In this document: in pieces, positions 1-12,000 of the stretch | How positions within the stretch are numbered: the stretch's first letter is position 1 | Layout of the letters: each line of letters starts with the position of its first letter | Assembly (NCBI GenBank): GCA_020726505.1 | Contig: JAHLEZ010000030.1 | Coordinates: forward strand, 310,001 to 374,000 | DNA from: Leptodontidium sp. MPI-SDFR-AT-0119 | Lineage: Eukaryota; Ascomycota; Leotiomycetes; Helotiales; Leptodontidiaceae | Length of the DNA: 64,000 nucleotides | Direction of reading: 5' to 3' | Notes under the pieces: model-generated | Seen by the model: only the letters and a program-made list of their open reading frames with translations | Databases searched by the model: none | Told to the model about the DNA's origin: nothing | Made by a program: the position numbers and the translations under genes

Positions 1-2
1 TT

Positions 3-851
3 GTCTGGTCGGTCACCTATAAGGTGTACAAAGATGTCCCAGTCACCGGCACTAAGCTGGATTTTTCCAAGAGCAATGGCACCACCGATGCCTCCTACTG
101 GGAGGCCATCGACTTCTGGCACTCCCTCGTACCCAATATCACAGACTTGGGCGGGTACACCTTCACCATCTACGGCAGCGATTCCTTCAGCATGTCCCCT
201 CTCCTGGTTCCCAACCGCACCCTCGACGAGGTCCTCCGCCTCATCCAGCCATTCCATGACAAGTTGGGTAGCCTGGGCATCGAGTATAGCTCGACCACCG
301 AATCATTCCCGGCCTATCTGGGCGCTTGGAAGGCGCTCATTGGCCAGGAAGGGGCAGGGGAGGGTGCGCACCTCACTACCCGCCTGCTGAGCCGGAACAC
401 CCTTCTCGAGAGCCCACAACAGCTTTCGAAAGTGGTGAGAAAAATGACTGACGATGGCGCCCAACTTCTTGAAATGGCCATTGGGGCCAAGATGTCGGTG
501 GCCGGGAACCCAGACAACGCCGTCAACCCCGCGTGGAGGAACGCGGACATTCTGCTGTTTGCCTCCGGCGTTGACGACAACAGCACCCAGGCAAGCATTG
601 ATAACCGTGTCACGCAGGTCTGGGCCGGGCTGCTGCGCGACCTGACTCCCAACGGCGGTACTTACATGAATGAGGCCGATGTGTATGAGGTTGACTTTCA
701 GAAATCCTTCTACGGCGCCAACTACGACCGACTCCTTTTGATCAAGAAGAAGTATGACCCGCAAGGGCTCTTCTATGCCACAACTGCTGTGGGAAGTGAG
801 GCATGGATACGTCAGGATAACGGGAGACTCTGCAAGAGACCTGGAATATAA
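3..851 (+). CDS. FAD-linked oxidoreductase, BBE C-terminal part (5' partial)
   Basis: An open frame enters from the left edge (codons from base 3) and stops at TAA 849-851, giving the last ~282 residues. The tail has the hallmarks of the berberine-bridge (BBE) C-terminal region of PCMH-type FAD enzymes: an NEADVYEVDFQKSFYG-like segment, then NYDRLLLIKKKYDPQGLFY. The missing N-terminal part should carry the FAD-binding domain. Such secreted or secondary-metabolism flavoproteins oxidise alcohols, sugars or alkaloid-like substrates; the substrate cannot be read here. No intron is visible in this part and no frame damage is seen, although the downstream DNA quickly becomes repeat-like. The first in-frame start-like codon (GTG at 24) is not the true start because the frame is open and conserved-looking upstream of it. 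Confidence 0.85.
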   Translation, partial: VWSVTYKVYKDVPVTGTKLDFSKSNGTTDASYWEAIDFWHSLVPNITDLGGYTFTIYGSDSFSMSPLLVPNRTLDEVLRLIQPFHDKLGSLGIEYSSTTESFPAYLGAWKALIGQEGAGEGAHLTTRLLSRNTLLESPQQLSKVVRKMTDDGAQLLEMAIGAKMSVAGNPDNAVNPAWRNADILLFASGVDDNSTQASIDNRVTQVWAGLLRDLTPNGGTYMNEADVYEVDFQKSFYGANYDRLLLIKKKYDPQGLFYATTAVGSEAWIRQDNGRLCKRPGI

Positions 852-1099
852 GAAGGCAATGGTAGAGCTATTTTTACCGGGATCATATAGCGGTGAGACC
901 AGAGCAGATCACTGGGGAACCAAGTCGATGGAATGACATTCCCATGGGCAGTTAAAGCCAGTCACTCTTTATTTAGCCTGTAACTTAGTCGTGGAACAGA
1001 AAAATATATGTATTTGATTTGGTACTCCAATCAGCACTGTTGCTAAAGGAAGCATCAGGACCTGTGTGCGCGGCAGGGTGGCCATTAAGCCAGTCATCA

Positions 1100-1136
1100 G
1101 TTAACTAACTAACTGGCTGACTGACTGACTGATAAT
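1100..1136. repeat. Tetranucleotide-rich tract
   Basis: A short run of ACTA units passes into GACT units (taactaactaactgg, then ctgactgactgactg). It lies in the 3' flank of the oxidoreductase, just where composition changes to the TA-rich block, so it may mark the old edge of an inserted repeat. The rest of 852-1139 shows no gene. Confidence 0.6.
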
Positions 1137-1139
1137 AGA

Positions 1140-3059
1140 TACGGCAACTGACGGACTTAAATGATGAATTGATGAGTTACTAATTAAAACGTGATCAACC
1201 GAAGACGGACACTATTGTTGTCCTACTGCTATCAGATAGTACTCATTCGTATTATTATAATTAAATTCGATATCACTTACGCCGTTACTATTAGCTACAT
1301 TTACGCCGTGGCCATACTAGAGCTCTTCAAACTATAGCTCGCTATTGCCTTCATTTAAATACGCCCTCTACTCTTATCTTCTTTTACTCTTTAGTACATC
1401 TGGATGTTCCGTGTATATTAGTACTCTCCTTCTTCTTCTTATCGCAGACTTTACCTCGGCACTTTCTCTTAGTTTCTTTACTATCTTTGCTAACTGACCC
1501 TTGTATATATGTAATAGCACGGATTTCCGTAAGCGAGCAGTACCGGGATCAGGTGATAATACTCTCTATTAACGCAAATATCGAAGTGAAGAGCCCTTTC
1601 CCCGAGGGAAGGTTGCTCTCCTTATATCTTCGACATCGTCTAGGCTATTCCTAATTAGACTTAATTACATGACGTATACGTTGCGTACGTATTACGTAGT
1701 AGCGTTGTAACGTTACATACGTATTACGTATTAGCGCTACACAGCCTCACTTAGTCGAATACTAAGTGGGTATATGGCGTCAAGCGCTCAGCTCGAGCCC
1801 TGCCGAGCTCCCGAGCGTTACCGAGCTCTACCGAGCTCTACCGAGGCTATTACGTCTCTCGTAACGTCTTAGACTAATCCTATTTAGGCATAGTAAATGG
1901 AGTGGGAACCACTACCTTTACAATATACTACACTCTTATTTCCGGCGCTTTTTCTTGCATTACGTCCTCTGGCTTCTGCCCTTTGCTAGTTTCCTTATTC
2001 TTCTTAATAACCTCTTTTTATTATTTTAGTGAATACTATACCTAGATTTATCGCATAATGTACCCCCCCGTCTTTTCTTTTCCCTCTCTTTACTCTATTT
2101 ATTATTATTTCCCTTAGTACTAGACTCTAATCTTAGGTTTTGCCTTCCTAATTTTTGCATGTGGCCTACTATTAAGGCTTTAGACTACGGGGAAACGTGG
2201 TGTACTTCTGCTGAGGGAGTGGATTAGTTTTTATAGTGGCGAGGCTATATGTAGAGGAAGCTATGAGTCTAAGTAAAAATACGCTTTTGATTAAAATGTT
2301 CCTTGACAAGTTATAAGACTGGACTCTCCCTTTGCCCATGTCTCTATCTCCCTATCTCCCCCTTACTTTTTCGGAAAGTCATAGGTTGCGAAGTTAACTC
2401 ATTCGCCGTAGCTTCTCTTCTTTAATTTCACTATCTAAGTCTTTCGTTTTTCCTAAATCTAATTTCTAACTAACCTAAAGTTTTTATCTTTTATTTCTCG
2501 GCTTACAAACGATCTGTTTATAATACTAAGGCGGCTACTTCTGCTTTTAATAAAACTTAGCACGTTTTAGGCCTCAACTCAAAATCTTAGAGAATAATAT
2601 CGAGGTAATTAACACTCAGATCATCGCACTTAAATTGTCGAACTTGCAGGACAAGACTATAATAAGTGCCATTTCGTGTATTAACTTTATTTGTCCTCTT
2701 ATTTATTAGTTTAGTTTTGAGCTAACGAGATGTTTGTTTATGTCGTTAAAGGAGAGAGAGTATCCCATCAACTGGCATCTCGCTTAACGACTTTTAGCGC
2801 CAAATCACCACCAAAATGAGGGTATTTGAATATCCAGTATAATTATCTCTATTTAAGACTATGAAATCTAGTAAAACAAGTGCTCTCTTTACAAAGTGCA
2901 ACCTAGTATTACTTACAACTAAATATTAAAGACTTCCGGCAACTAGAACCCCTGAAATTTGCTGGCATATTAACCGAAAGCTCCTCTAAGACACTCCTTC
3001 TAACCTTTTTAGAAAGACCCTCTTTTTTACACATAACGCAGTCTCTTAGGCGCTATAGC
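1140..3059. repeat. RIP-like TA-rich repeat block without readable gene
   Basis: This 1.9-kb stretch has stops in all frames and is rich in TpA. It includes repeated motifs such as two copies of TACGTATTACGTA followed by TAGCG (about 1687-1733) and a triplicated CCGAGCTCtac motif (about 1800-1850). It adjoins the piggyBac-type transposase remains and may be the other half of that element, but I could not recognise a coding remnant or a left terminus. Confidence 0.5.
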
Positions 3060-4700
3060 CTCTTAATTATATAATCCCTTATTAGAACATCTAAAACAAG
3101 TATTATAGTACTTGTAAAGACTCTTTTGCGCTTCTTATTATGTTATAAGGCAACACGGAAACAATTAGTCACAATCTTAGTGCGGAACTTTGTTTAATCA
3201 GTCCATTTCTCCTTCTTAAGTACTAGAGAATAGAAAGAGAGCTTATATGCGTTATATAAAGCTGTGTCCTCGACCCACGTGACAAGAGATTAGTGGCCAC
3301 TTATTTAATAGATTATCTCTAAAGAATCGGTAACTTTAAGCTGATTTCCACGGTCTATAGCTCCTATTTTTATGTTATAAAAGTGCTCGTACTCTAGAAT
3401 CTCTAGCTAGGCTTTAATATATGTACTAAAGGGAACACGTGCCGTCTTTGCCGCCGAAGACGTCTCTGAAGGTCACTTTTTGAGTCTCTCTATACGGCCT
3501 AACGTATTAGACGCCGTAGACATAGAAAGTACGATTGCGTTGTCTTTTTAGGCCATTATATTAATCTCGTTGTCTTCGGTTGCTTTTACGTATAGTGTTC
3601 CCTAAGGGATTTTGTCTTCTTTCTTATCCTTAGCCTTTATCTCTATAAACTACTTTAGGATGTCGGATTTGGCGGTACAAGTACCGGTAGCTCCCTATCC
3701 ACGCTTTCTTCCGTATTGTAATAGTTTGATATTAGTAAAGAGATTGTCTAGGTACACGATATGGCCGGTGCTATGATCTGGGAGCCGGTTCATGAGATGT
3801 GCCACTACACTAGAGCTAGTGTTTTTACTTAAGGCTCGGGGCTAAGTAATCCTCTAAGGACTGAGCTTTCCTTTGGATACGTCGTTTTTAGTGCCTTTTC
3901 TATAAAAAACCTAGTCCTAGAAGTAGCCTATCTGTGCTAGGACCCACACCTTATACCCCTCTTCGATAGGCTTGCCTGGGATCTTTAATGTATCTAGAGA
4001 GCGGCCTTAGAACCGACTTATAGATTTATTAATAGCTAAATCTTTACCCGGGCTTTACAGTTACTAAGAAACTGTCCGAATATAGTCGTTGAGAGGCTCT
4101 AATCGCTCAAAGACAGCCTGAAATTCATGATCCGGATTACTAGTGTAAAGTCGGAAAGCCTTATAAAGTGACTGAAATCGCCGTAAGGCTATTATATTAC
4201 GGACAAGATGACCTGGCCAGGCAATCGTAGGAGGCTTCTAATAAGCCTCAAAGTAGTCCTCTTTGTGTATCCTTATATAGATCCGGATGCCTAAATAATG
4301 GTATGCCTTAGCCAAAACTATAGGTTTCCAGTCTTAGGCTCTAGCTCCGGGTATATCGGGAAACGGTACATGTTCTTGCCTCTAGTTTGTATTGTCGCAT
4401 ATAATCTGTAACTGATTCTTTGGAAAAAACAGCTAAAATATACTCTAGGCGTCGATAGGGGTAATATGCGTGGGGAGGTTAATAGTGTAGTTAAAAGGAA
4501 GTAAATCTATGGGTTTAAACCTAGTTCCTACTTTTGTCACGGGATCTAAGTCGGGTCGAACGGTCGCAGGATCGGTAGAATTAGGTATAACGTCGTCTAT
4601 TGTAAATACACGTAGTTTTAGTAGAGTTATAATTAAGGTAGATGGGTTTGTTTACATCCTTTGTTTTGGTAGGGGACCCGCCAAGACGCTAAAACGCGGG
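3060..4700 (-). pseudogene. piggyBac-type (DDE_Tnp_1_7) transposase relic
   Basis: Reading the minus strand and ignoring stops gives a connected piggyBac-like transposase. In order it shows LGIRIYIRIHKEDYFEAYW (near 4290), LRRFQSLYKAFRLYTSNPDH, PLNDYIRTVS (near 4090), IPGKPIEEGYKVWVLAQIGY (near 3980), GHIVYLDNLFTNIKLLQYG (near 3760), and a C-terminal part with YNIKIGAIDRGNQL and VEDTALYNAYKLSF (near 3200-3350). These match the family's DDE core blocks (VYLDNLFTS, NxxMGxVD...DQ and LDxALxNAY-type). Many stops stand where CAG, CAA or TGG would be expected, as after RIP. The family cuts and pastes at TTAA sites. The element is dead. Its right end is the repeat at 4960-5423. Confidence 0.8.
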
Positions 4701-4959
4701 TATGCAAGTTGATGGGATAACGATAAACAGATCAAGATTCTGAAGAAGGCTCAGGAGAATATATTAAAGATCTTCGAGAGCGTAAGAGTCTATTAAAATA
4801 TAGTTACTTGTAAAGAAGGTCTGCTATTAGAACTGGGAAATCGGGTTAGTATTTGTAATTACGTTAATAAGTGGAAATTATTGAGAACGTTGGTTTTACT
4901 TGTAGCTCAGTTAGTGCGCTTTAACTTTCCCTTCCAAACGACTATTGGCTTAGTATATC

Positions 4960-5423
4960 GCGGCACACGTGCCTAACGTCCATCCCTACGTGCTGGAAAA
5001 CCCTGCGTGCCGGAAAATTTGATAGTTACTTTGACTTTAAGTATCTTAAAATCGGTGCACACTTTAATATCTCATATATTTTTACGAGTTATATTTTATA
5101 ACTACTCCTAAACAGCTTAAAACCCTTTTATTAGAAAATCTTATTCGTATTATTGCTCTTACAATTTATTTATCAAGAGTTTCCTTTTATAGCGTAATAA
5201 ACTTACTCTATTATAATTACACTATTAAGCTTATACCACCCTAAAACTTATTAAAGGGTCTTAGCCGAGCTCTTAGGCCTCCCTATTATACGAAAAATCG
5301 TCAATAGCCTTATAGCGGCTAGGGCATGTAGATTTATGTAAAATCGCCACGCGGGTCGGTACCTTAAATCGAAGCGAGTGACGACGATGGAGGGGAACAG
5401 CCCCGCACGTGCCACAATATTTG
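4960..5423 (+). repeat. piggyBac-type element end, inverted copy A
   Basis: About 460 bp that reappear in reverse orientation at 8146-8640, with C/T and G/A differences as expected for RIP. Shared landmarks include gtccatccct (4979), ggaaaaccct, tagccttatagcggct (5305), atcgccacgcgg (5343), gaagcgagtgacga (5370) and ggggaacagcccc (5393). It lies beside the piggyBac-type transposase relic and is taken as that element's right terminal region. Similarity ends near cacaatattt (5414-5423). Confidence 0.8.
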
Positions 5424-5709
5424 ACTAGTAAGCTCACTGAAGTTAATTATTAAGCGCAAAAAGCTGTTGCCTGATTATTATTAGTCATCAGCAAGGTATC
5501 CCGCCTCCCCTTCTTATCACTCTCGCATATCTAGGACATCCTTCACCAAGGTCAATAACACACATCATCACGCTTCATATCAACATCGACAGTCGAACAT
5601 ATATCCTATCTAAATCGTCGTCCTGCCAAAATTATCGTACAACTTAAAACTCAATCTCCCACCAAACTGATTTAGTTCTAACAATAGCTAAACCTCACAC
5701 TTTCATGAA

Positions 5710-7389
5710 ATGCGCCTCATCAATTGCAGCACCTTACAGCTGGAAGATTTTATCGGCCGCGATATCCCTGCTTACGCCATCCTGTCGCACACGTGGGGCA
5801 GAGCAGAGGTATCTTTTGCTGAGCTCAACTCCGCCGCTGCTTCAACAAAATCCAAAGACGGATATAAGAAGATAACTTTTACTTGCGAACAAGCCATTGA
5901 AGATAACCTTCAATACGCTTGGGTCGACACATGCTGTATTGACAAAAGCTCCAGTGCCGAGCTCTCAGAAGCCATCAACTCCATGTTCCAGTGGTATCAA
6001 AGGTCAACCGTCTGCTATGCCTATCTTTCTGATGTTACGCTTGAGGAATTTCAGACGGAATTTGTACGAAGTCGATGGTTCACTCGATCATGGACTCTGC
6101 AGGAACTGTTGGCACCAGATCACGTTACATTCTTTGATCAAAGCTGGAAGAGACTGGGTACCAAGATAAAGCACGCAGCCTGGATATCTCAATTTACCAG
6201 AATTGATGAGGAAGCTCTCTCCGGATACGGAGATGATTATAGTTTTGATTTAGTCTGTGCCGCCCGCCGTATGTCTTGGGCATCGCATCGAGAAGCTTCA
6301 AGAGTGGAAGATGCTGCCTACGCGTTGCTTGGAATTTTTTATATTAACATGCCACTGCTCTGCAGTGAAGGTAGCATGGCCTTTATCCGTCTTCAAGAAG
6401 AGATATTCAAGCGTTCTGGTGATCAGTCACTTCTTGCGTGGGGAATCGACTCTCTCGAAGTTGACGAAGAGAATGCTATTGGCGTGCCAATCGACGTAGC
6501 AGAGAACTGTGATGGCCACTACACGGTATATTACAACAGCTTGATGGCAAGCTCGCCAAAGGAATTTGGCAACTGTTATGACCTTGACTATGGTATCATT
6601 ACAGCATCTCCATTTATCCTGATCAGTGGTGGCCTCTAGCTTGACTTACCGTTAGTATCCGTTCATCCGGACGTCGATGAAATCTGGCCTCGGCCCTGGC
6701 TTGCCTTATTGAACTGCAGACCTAAAGGATGCCCGATGTTCTTGGGTATCTTGCTCTATGAAGCAAGCCTGGACACCACGAAAATGATGTTTGAGCGAGG
6801 TACCGTGCGCGGGTCCAAAGCAACATTCCTCATGAACACAACAGTTGCTCTCCGAGCTGTCCAGCACAAAATCACTGTTCTTGACCACTTCTACGTCTCT
6901 GATAGGACAGATTCTCAGTACGAGACCTATCATTACATGATCAATGACTCTCCCGTTCTTTAGAACATGGGTTATTACATCTTAGGCGCAAGATTTTGGT
7001 CGAGTACTGTTTCCGCGGCTGCCCTCCAGCTTGAAAGTGATTTGAAACTCAAGACATTCACTACAAGTTCCGTATATTTGAACAAAGCTCTCCTCATTAT
7101 CAGTTTCAAATTAGAGAACGGCCGTCCAGAATTTTCGATACTCGTCAAAGATAAGAATGCGGTTGTAAGAGATGGATCCAAGTTCTCTGTCGCCCAGCTT
7201 TCACTGTTACTGGACACTTTGTAAGGAGAGAATACAGAAGTAATGGTCTTAACTTGCAATGCTGGAAGAAGAGTCCGGATAGTGGTTATAATACACGAAA
7301 GAAGGGTCTGCCACTTGCAAATTCGTGATGTTAAGGTTGATTGCGTGCCAATTGACATTATGAAGCTGACCGAAGTCATGTCTAAATAG
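5710..7389 (+). pseudogene. HET-domain (heterokaryon incompatibility) gene, three in-frame stops
   Basis: The N-terminal part is a clear HET domain: MRLINCSTLQLEDFIG, YAILSHTWG, YKKITFTCEQAIEDNLQYAW, VDTCCIDKSSSAELSEAINS, MFQWYQRSTVCYAYLSDV, then SRWFTRSWTLQELLAPDHV and EDAAYALLGIF. The same frame continues past stops at 6637 (TAG), 6961 (TAG) and 7222 (TAA) to a final TAG at 7387-7389, about 559 codons with no frame change. All three internal stops could come from CAG or CAA by one C-to-T change in CpA, the RIP signature. HET proteins trigger cell death on fusion of unlike hyphae. The gene has no visible intron and lies between inverted transposon ends (4960-5423 and 8146-8640). A HET truncated at 6639 could still be made, but the long shared frame argues for recent inactivation. 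Confidence 0.85.
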
Positions 7390-7394
7390 AGATA

Positions 7395-7490
7395 GGTAGC
7401 TTATAAAGAGTCTCTTTTTATAGCGAAACAGACTTTCTCTACCACAGCGAAACATCGAGTTGATAGCCTCTGCGAGCTCAGTATTATAAA
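7395..7490 (-). pseudogene. Inverted fragment of a second HET domain
   Basis: On the minus strand this segment reads ELAEAINSMFRCGRESLFRY followed by KKRLFISYLS. It parallels ELSEAINSMFQWYQRSTVCY/AYLS of the HET gene at about 5955-6035, and most codons match at the DNA level. It begins immediately after the end of the plus-strand HET frame, so part of a HET gene has been copied here tail to tail. Only about 30 codons are recognisable; the rest of 7491-8145 holds nothing I can name. Confidence 0.6.
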
Positions 7491-8145
7491 CCGTCACGCC
7501 TCGCCTGTTCTCTGCAGAACTGTATCTTGCCGTAGCTAGCCTTGACTTTACTCGTGAGTCGTGCCGTCTATCAGATCCCTGAATGTGACCTCCTCCGCTC
7601 CCCATCTGTGTGAAAGTATAGCATACTCGGGTATGTTGTCTTCCAAGAACTCGGTCAGGCTGAGGTTGCCATCACCGTCTGACTGTAGCAGACGCATTAT
7701 TCCACTAGGCTCGAGGATCGCAGGTAGAAGTGTTTTCGGTTGCCGATGAGCTGTCGAAATAACATATATGGGGAGTGAGGTTAGGGAAGACGTCGTGTTG
7801 AGGCTGTCGGACTCAGCTGAGTGGCAGCCTCGCGGCGATTACATCGTCGTACATCACTGGAAGCGCGCAAGACCAGCCAGTCGCTCAGGCTGGTATTCTG
7901 GGAGCTATAGGCATAGGATACTTGAAACCACTTTCGATTGAGCATGATTTTTTCTTTTCAGTAAAAAGGAAGCTGCAGGATTGGAGAGCGGATGATAGAA
8001 ACATCAAACTAGGAAGTTTACGTTACCTTCTCCAGCGTTGGAGCCTCTCGCCTTCAATCTAAGGCAGATATTTGTTCAATTCAAACTTAAGCTAGATGTG
8101 GCGTCAGCCCTCCAGTCAGAATTGGCCTTGATGCCTAGTTATTAT

Positions 8146-8640
8146 TGAAACTGGAGCGGAAATACTGTGGGGCATGGGGGCTGTTCCCCACTAAGATCGT
8201 CACTCGCTTCGATCCGAGGTACCGATCCGCGTGGCGATCCTGTATAAATTTAGATGTTACAGCCGCTATAAGGCTGTTAACGATTTCCTATATATTAGGA
8301 GAGACTTAGAGCTTAGTAAGACGTTTTCATATATTTGAGGGATAGTATAAGCTTAGTGATATAGCTGTAGTAGCGAAGGGCTAGTACGTTATAAAAGGAG
8401 ACTCTTTATAAATCAAGCGTAGGGCGACGACGCGAATATGATATTTTTAGTTAGAGGCATTTAAGGTATGAGGGAGTGGCTACGGAATATAACTTCTAAA
8501 AAATTATAAGAGATATTACGATGTGTATAAATTTTATGATGCTTAAAGTTAATGTACTGGTTGGATTTTCCGGCACGTAGGGTTTTCCGTTACGCAGGGA
8601 TGGACGTTAAGTAGTTAACGATGTGAAAAACACGGCCCGG
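8146..8640 (-). repeat. piggyBac-type element end, inverted copy B
   Basis: Reverse-complement partner of 4960-5423. It includes ggggctgttcccca (8170), tcgtcactcgcttcgat (8197), ccgcgtggcgat (8226), agccgctataaggct (8261) and, further on, ggcacgtagggttttcc and agggatggac. No transposase follows on this side: the copy is broken off near 8640. The pair encloses the HET region. Confidence 0.75.
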
Positions 8641-9073
8641 CACCACCAGCCCAGCTTCCTTAAAATAAGCCTTAGAAAAGATAGAATAACTAAAAAAAAG
8701 TAATGACTTAGGACGATTAATTGATTGTGATCACGAGAAACACTCTTTAATGCTTTTATATAATATTATGCCACTGATGGGTCAGTTTTATACGAGTTTG
8801 CCTATTGTGCAACTGAAAGCGAGGGTAAAACAACATATCACCTGTATCTTATATCTAATCAAAAAGGGTCGTCGACAACTATAGAACTAACAGAACTATC
8901 GTATGCCCAAGAACTTTCATAAACTCAGAGGATTGAGCTTATAATAAAGTACGAACGACTGGGGATAGAAGCTATATTACACTTCAAGAAACCAGTACTA
9001 AAGCGAGCGGATAACTTAACGACATCGTCAGCTAGCCAGCTGTTTAATATTAACATGAAGCAATCATATACAA
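8641..9073. other. Unassigned stretch
   Basis: There is no supported gene. One plus-strand frame is open for roughly 80 codons with a single stop (around 8830-9070) and reads like old coding sequence (TQRIELIIKYERLGIEAIL). The hAT element at 9082 was inserted at its end. I do not recognise a family. Confidence 0.4.
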
Positions 9074-9081
9074 GCTTAAAC

Positions 9082-12000
9082 CAGCGTAAGAAAAAAAAAA
9101 TCAAATTAATCGATTTAAATCAAATTAAATCAATTAAAATTTGATTTGATTTGATTAAGTTTTTTTTATGCTTGATTTGATTTGATTTGATTAATTAATC
9201 ACTTTTAATCAATTTAATCAAAGTATTATATGAGGAATTAAGGTCTTTGAATAATAAATAATAAGCTAACTAATAAGCTAACTAATAAAACAACTAATAA
9301 ACCAACTAATAAACCAACTAATTAACCAACTAATTAACAATTTCAAAGTTATTATCCATTATATCCTGTTTTATTTCCTCCTTTTCTTTACTAAAAAGAC
9401 CCCAACTTTTTAAGGCTATTATATACTCAAAAGTATCTTTATTTAGCCTATTACGGTCTTTATTAATAATTCTAGCGCCTTGGCTAAAAAACCTTTCTGA
9501 AGAAGCTGAAGTAGCCGGTATTTGTAAATAAGTCCTAGCTAATAAAGATAAAACAGGATATTTTTCTTTATTACTAAGCCAAAAGCTTAAAGGCTTAATC
9601 TAGTAATAAGTTATTATATTTAACTTTAAAATAAATAGTTATTATTAATACTTACTTATCGATTAGCCCTTCTTTCTTGGAAATAAATATCTAGTTCATC
9701 TAAATTATCTTCTTCGTTATCTTCAATATATATATTAAAGTCGTCATCGTTATCGTTATTATTATATAAGTCTAAAGCCTCGGCTTCACTTATAGGTAGT
9801 TGTGTAGCTAAATAGTCTTGTTTAAAACTATAAAAGTAATTAGTAAACAATATTAATAAAATAATAAGAACTTAACTTACATTTGATAATCTTTATATAA
9901 TCGATTATAAATATCTGTAACTTGACCCCTATTAAGGCCTATAGCTTCTAAACCTTCTCTTTTAATCCTAGGATCTAGAAGTAAAGATAAGTATAAAGCT
10001 TTATTATTTGTTGATATTCCTTGTTTAGGAAAATATTTTCGTAATTTAGCTATTCCTTTATTAATAGCTTTAGAAAAATTCAAATCCTAGTTAATTATTA
10101 GTAAATATCTCGGATATAAAAATTAATAAGGATTAATAACTTACATTTAATTCATTTTTAATATTCTCTAATCGAGTATATATAGAATATACCTCTGGAA
10201 TAAGGTAATATATAGTCGGGTAATTCTCGGCTTGTAATTTTGTAGTTGCTTTAACAAATATAGAGAATATCTTAAGACAATTCTTTATATAAGTTATATC
10301 AACGTCTCGTAATAATAGAGCTTCTTTATTCTTCTTAAAAAGCTCAGAATCAGATAAATTAATAACTGACTTAATAGCTGGCCAAAGATTAATAAACTCT
10401 TTCAGCATATTATAAGTTGAAGACCATCTAGTTTTTTGATCTAATAAAGTTAGCTTATAATAAACTTATTAATAAGATTGTAATAACTAACCTAATTGAG
10501 GTACTTTCGGGTTTGTAATTTCTAATGCCTCTATTTGTCTTCGTAATAATCGCATATTTTCTTGTGAATATTTAATTCCGATTATAATTTTTCGTATTTT
10601 TTTCCATAAAGCCGATGAATTACCTAATATAAATTAGTATATATATATATTAATAAAAATAGATTTATAAACTTACTTTCTTCTTCAATAGGCTCTTCAT
10701 TTTCTATATTAAAGATATTTCTATTGTCCAAGTCGTTATAAGCATCTTTAATAAGAGACTTTAATATATCTTGAATAACAATATTAAGTACGTGTGCTAA
10801 ACACGGAATATCTCCGGTAAATTTAATACCTGATGCTAAATAGTGTTTTCGAAAGGTATTGATAAGTGTATCGTTAGGGCTAGCATTGTCTCTTGTAATA
10901 CTATTTAAAATATTAGTATTTATTATTAATATAAAGGTAGATTTATTACTTACCTAATAATATTATATTCAATATTATACTCTTTTAATGTCTCTAATAA
11001 GACATCATTTAAATATAAGCCAGAGTGTTTTTCCTTTAAATCTTTCATAGCTAATAAATAAGACTTAAGTTCAAAGTTTTTATTAATAAAATGACTAATT
11101 AATAAGTTAGTATTAATATATAAATAAAGGTTTATTAAGTAACTCACATAGTAATAGCGAAATAAGCATCTTGATTAATAGCTGTCCACCTGTCTAAAGT
11201 TAACGAAAAACGTCCGTTACTTTTTATTTGTTAATTTAGCTCTTCTTTAATAAGAAGTTGTTTCTCTTTATAAATAGAGATTAAGTCTTCTTTAAGAGCC
11301 TTATAATATATCGAAGGAATATCCTTTGATAAATATAGTAAGAGCTCTTTAAAAGATATTAAAGTAACTGCTCGAAAGGATATATTATTTAATATAATAA
11401 AATTCAAAAGTAATTTCTTAAATCTTTTTAAATCAAACAATTCCTTATTAGGAGATATAGGCCGTTTAGCAGCTCTTTGTCTTGCGAATATATCAGTAAT
11501 ATTATTAGTACTAATAGTACTACTTTGTGAAGACTCGGTTGCTGAAGAATCATTTATTTTATTAGTTAATATTTAAAAATATATATAATTAATAAGGGTT
11601 ATAACATACCTTCATTGAGATTATTTAATACTCGGGTAATATTAAAAGCTTTATGTTGAAACTTATAATGTGTTATATAATTTGAAGTAGAGTGATAAAC
11701 TCTTTGATTTTTAAAAGTTTTACTAATTATAATTAGTATAATGTCTTAATTATTTTAAAGAGTATTACTTACCGACAACTAGGATATAAACACTTAATTG
11801 TAACTGTTCGATAATTTTCTAGTTTTTCTGGTTCTTCTTTAGGGGGATCTAAAGTCTTAGAAAATAGCTTCTTTTTAAATATAGGAGCTTGATCTTCTAA
11901 AGGCTCTAATTGGAATTCAGGGCTATTTTGAGCTATATTTAGCTTACCAATAGCACTAATCGTTTCTTGAGAGGAAGACATTATATATATGTGTATATAT

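Noticed and set aside
4509..4712. 67-codon plus-strand open frame in the piggyBac block
   Set aside because: It lies antisense to the transposase remains in RIP-eroded DNA and has no family signal.
4960..8640. Inverted 460-bp pair as LTRs of a retrotransposon
   Set aside because: The copies are inverted, not direct, and no gag/pol text lies between them; one adjoins a piggyBac transposase instead.
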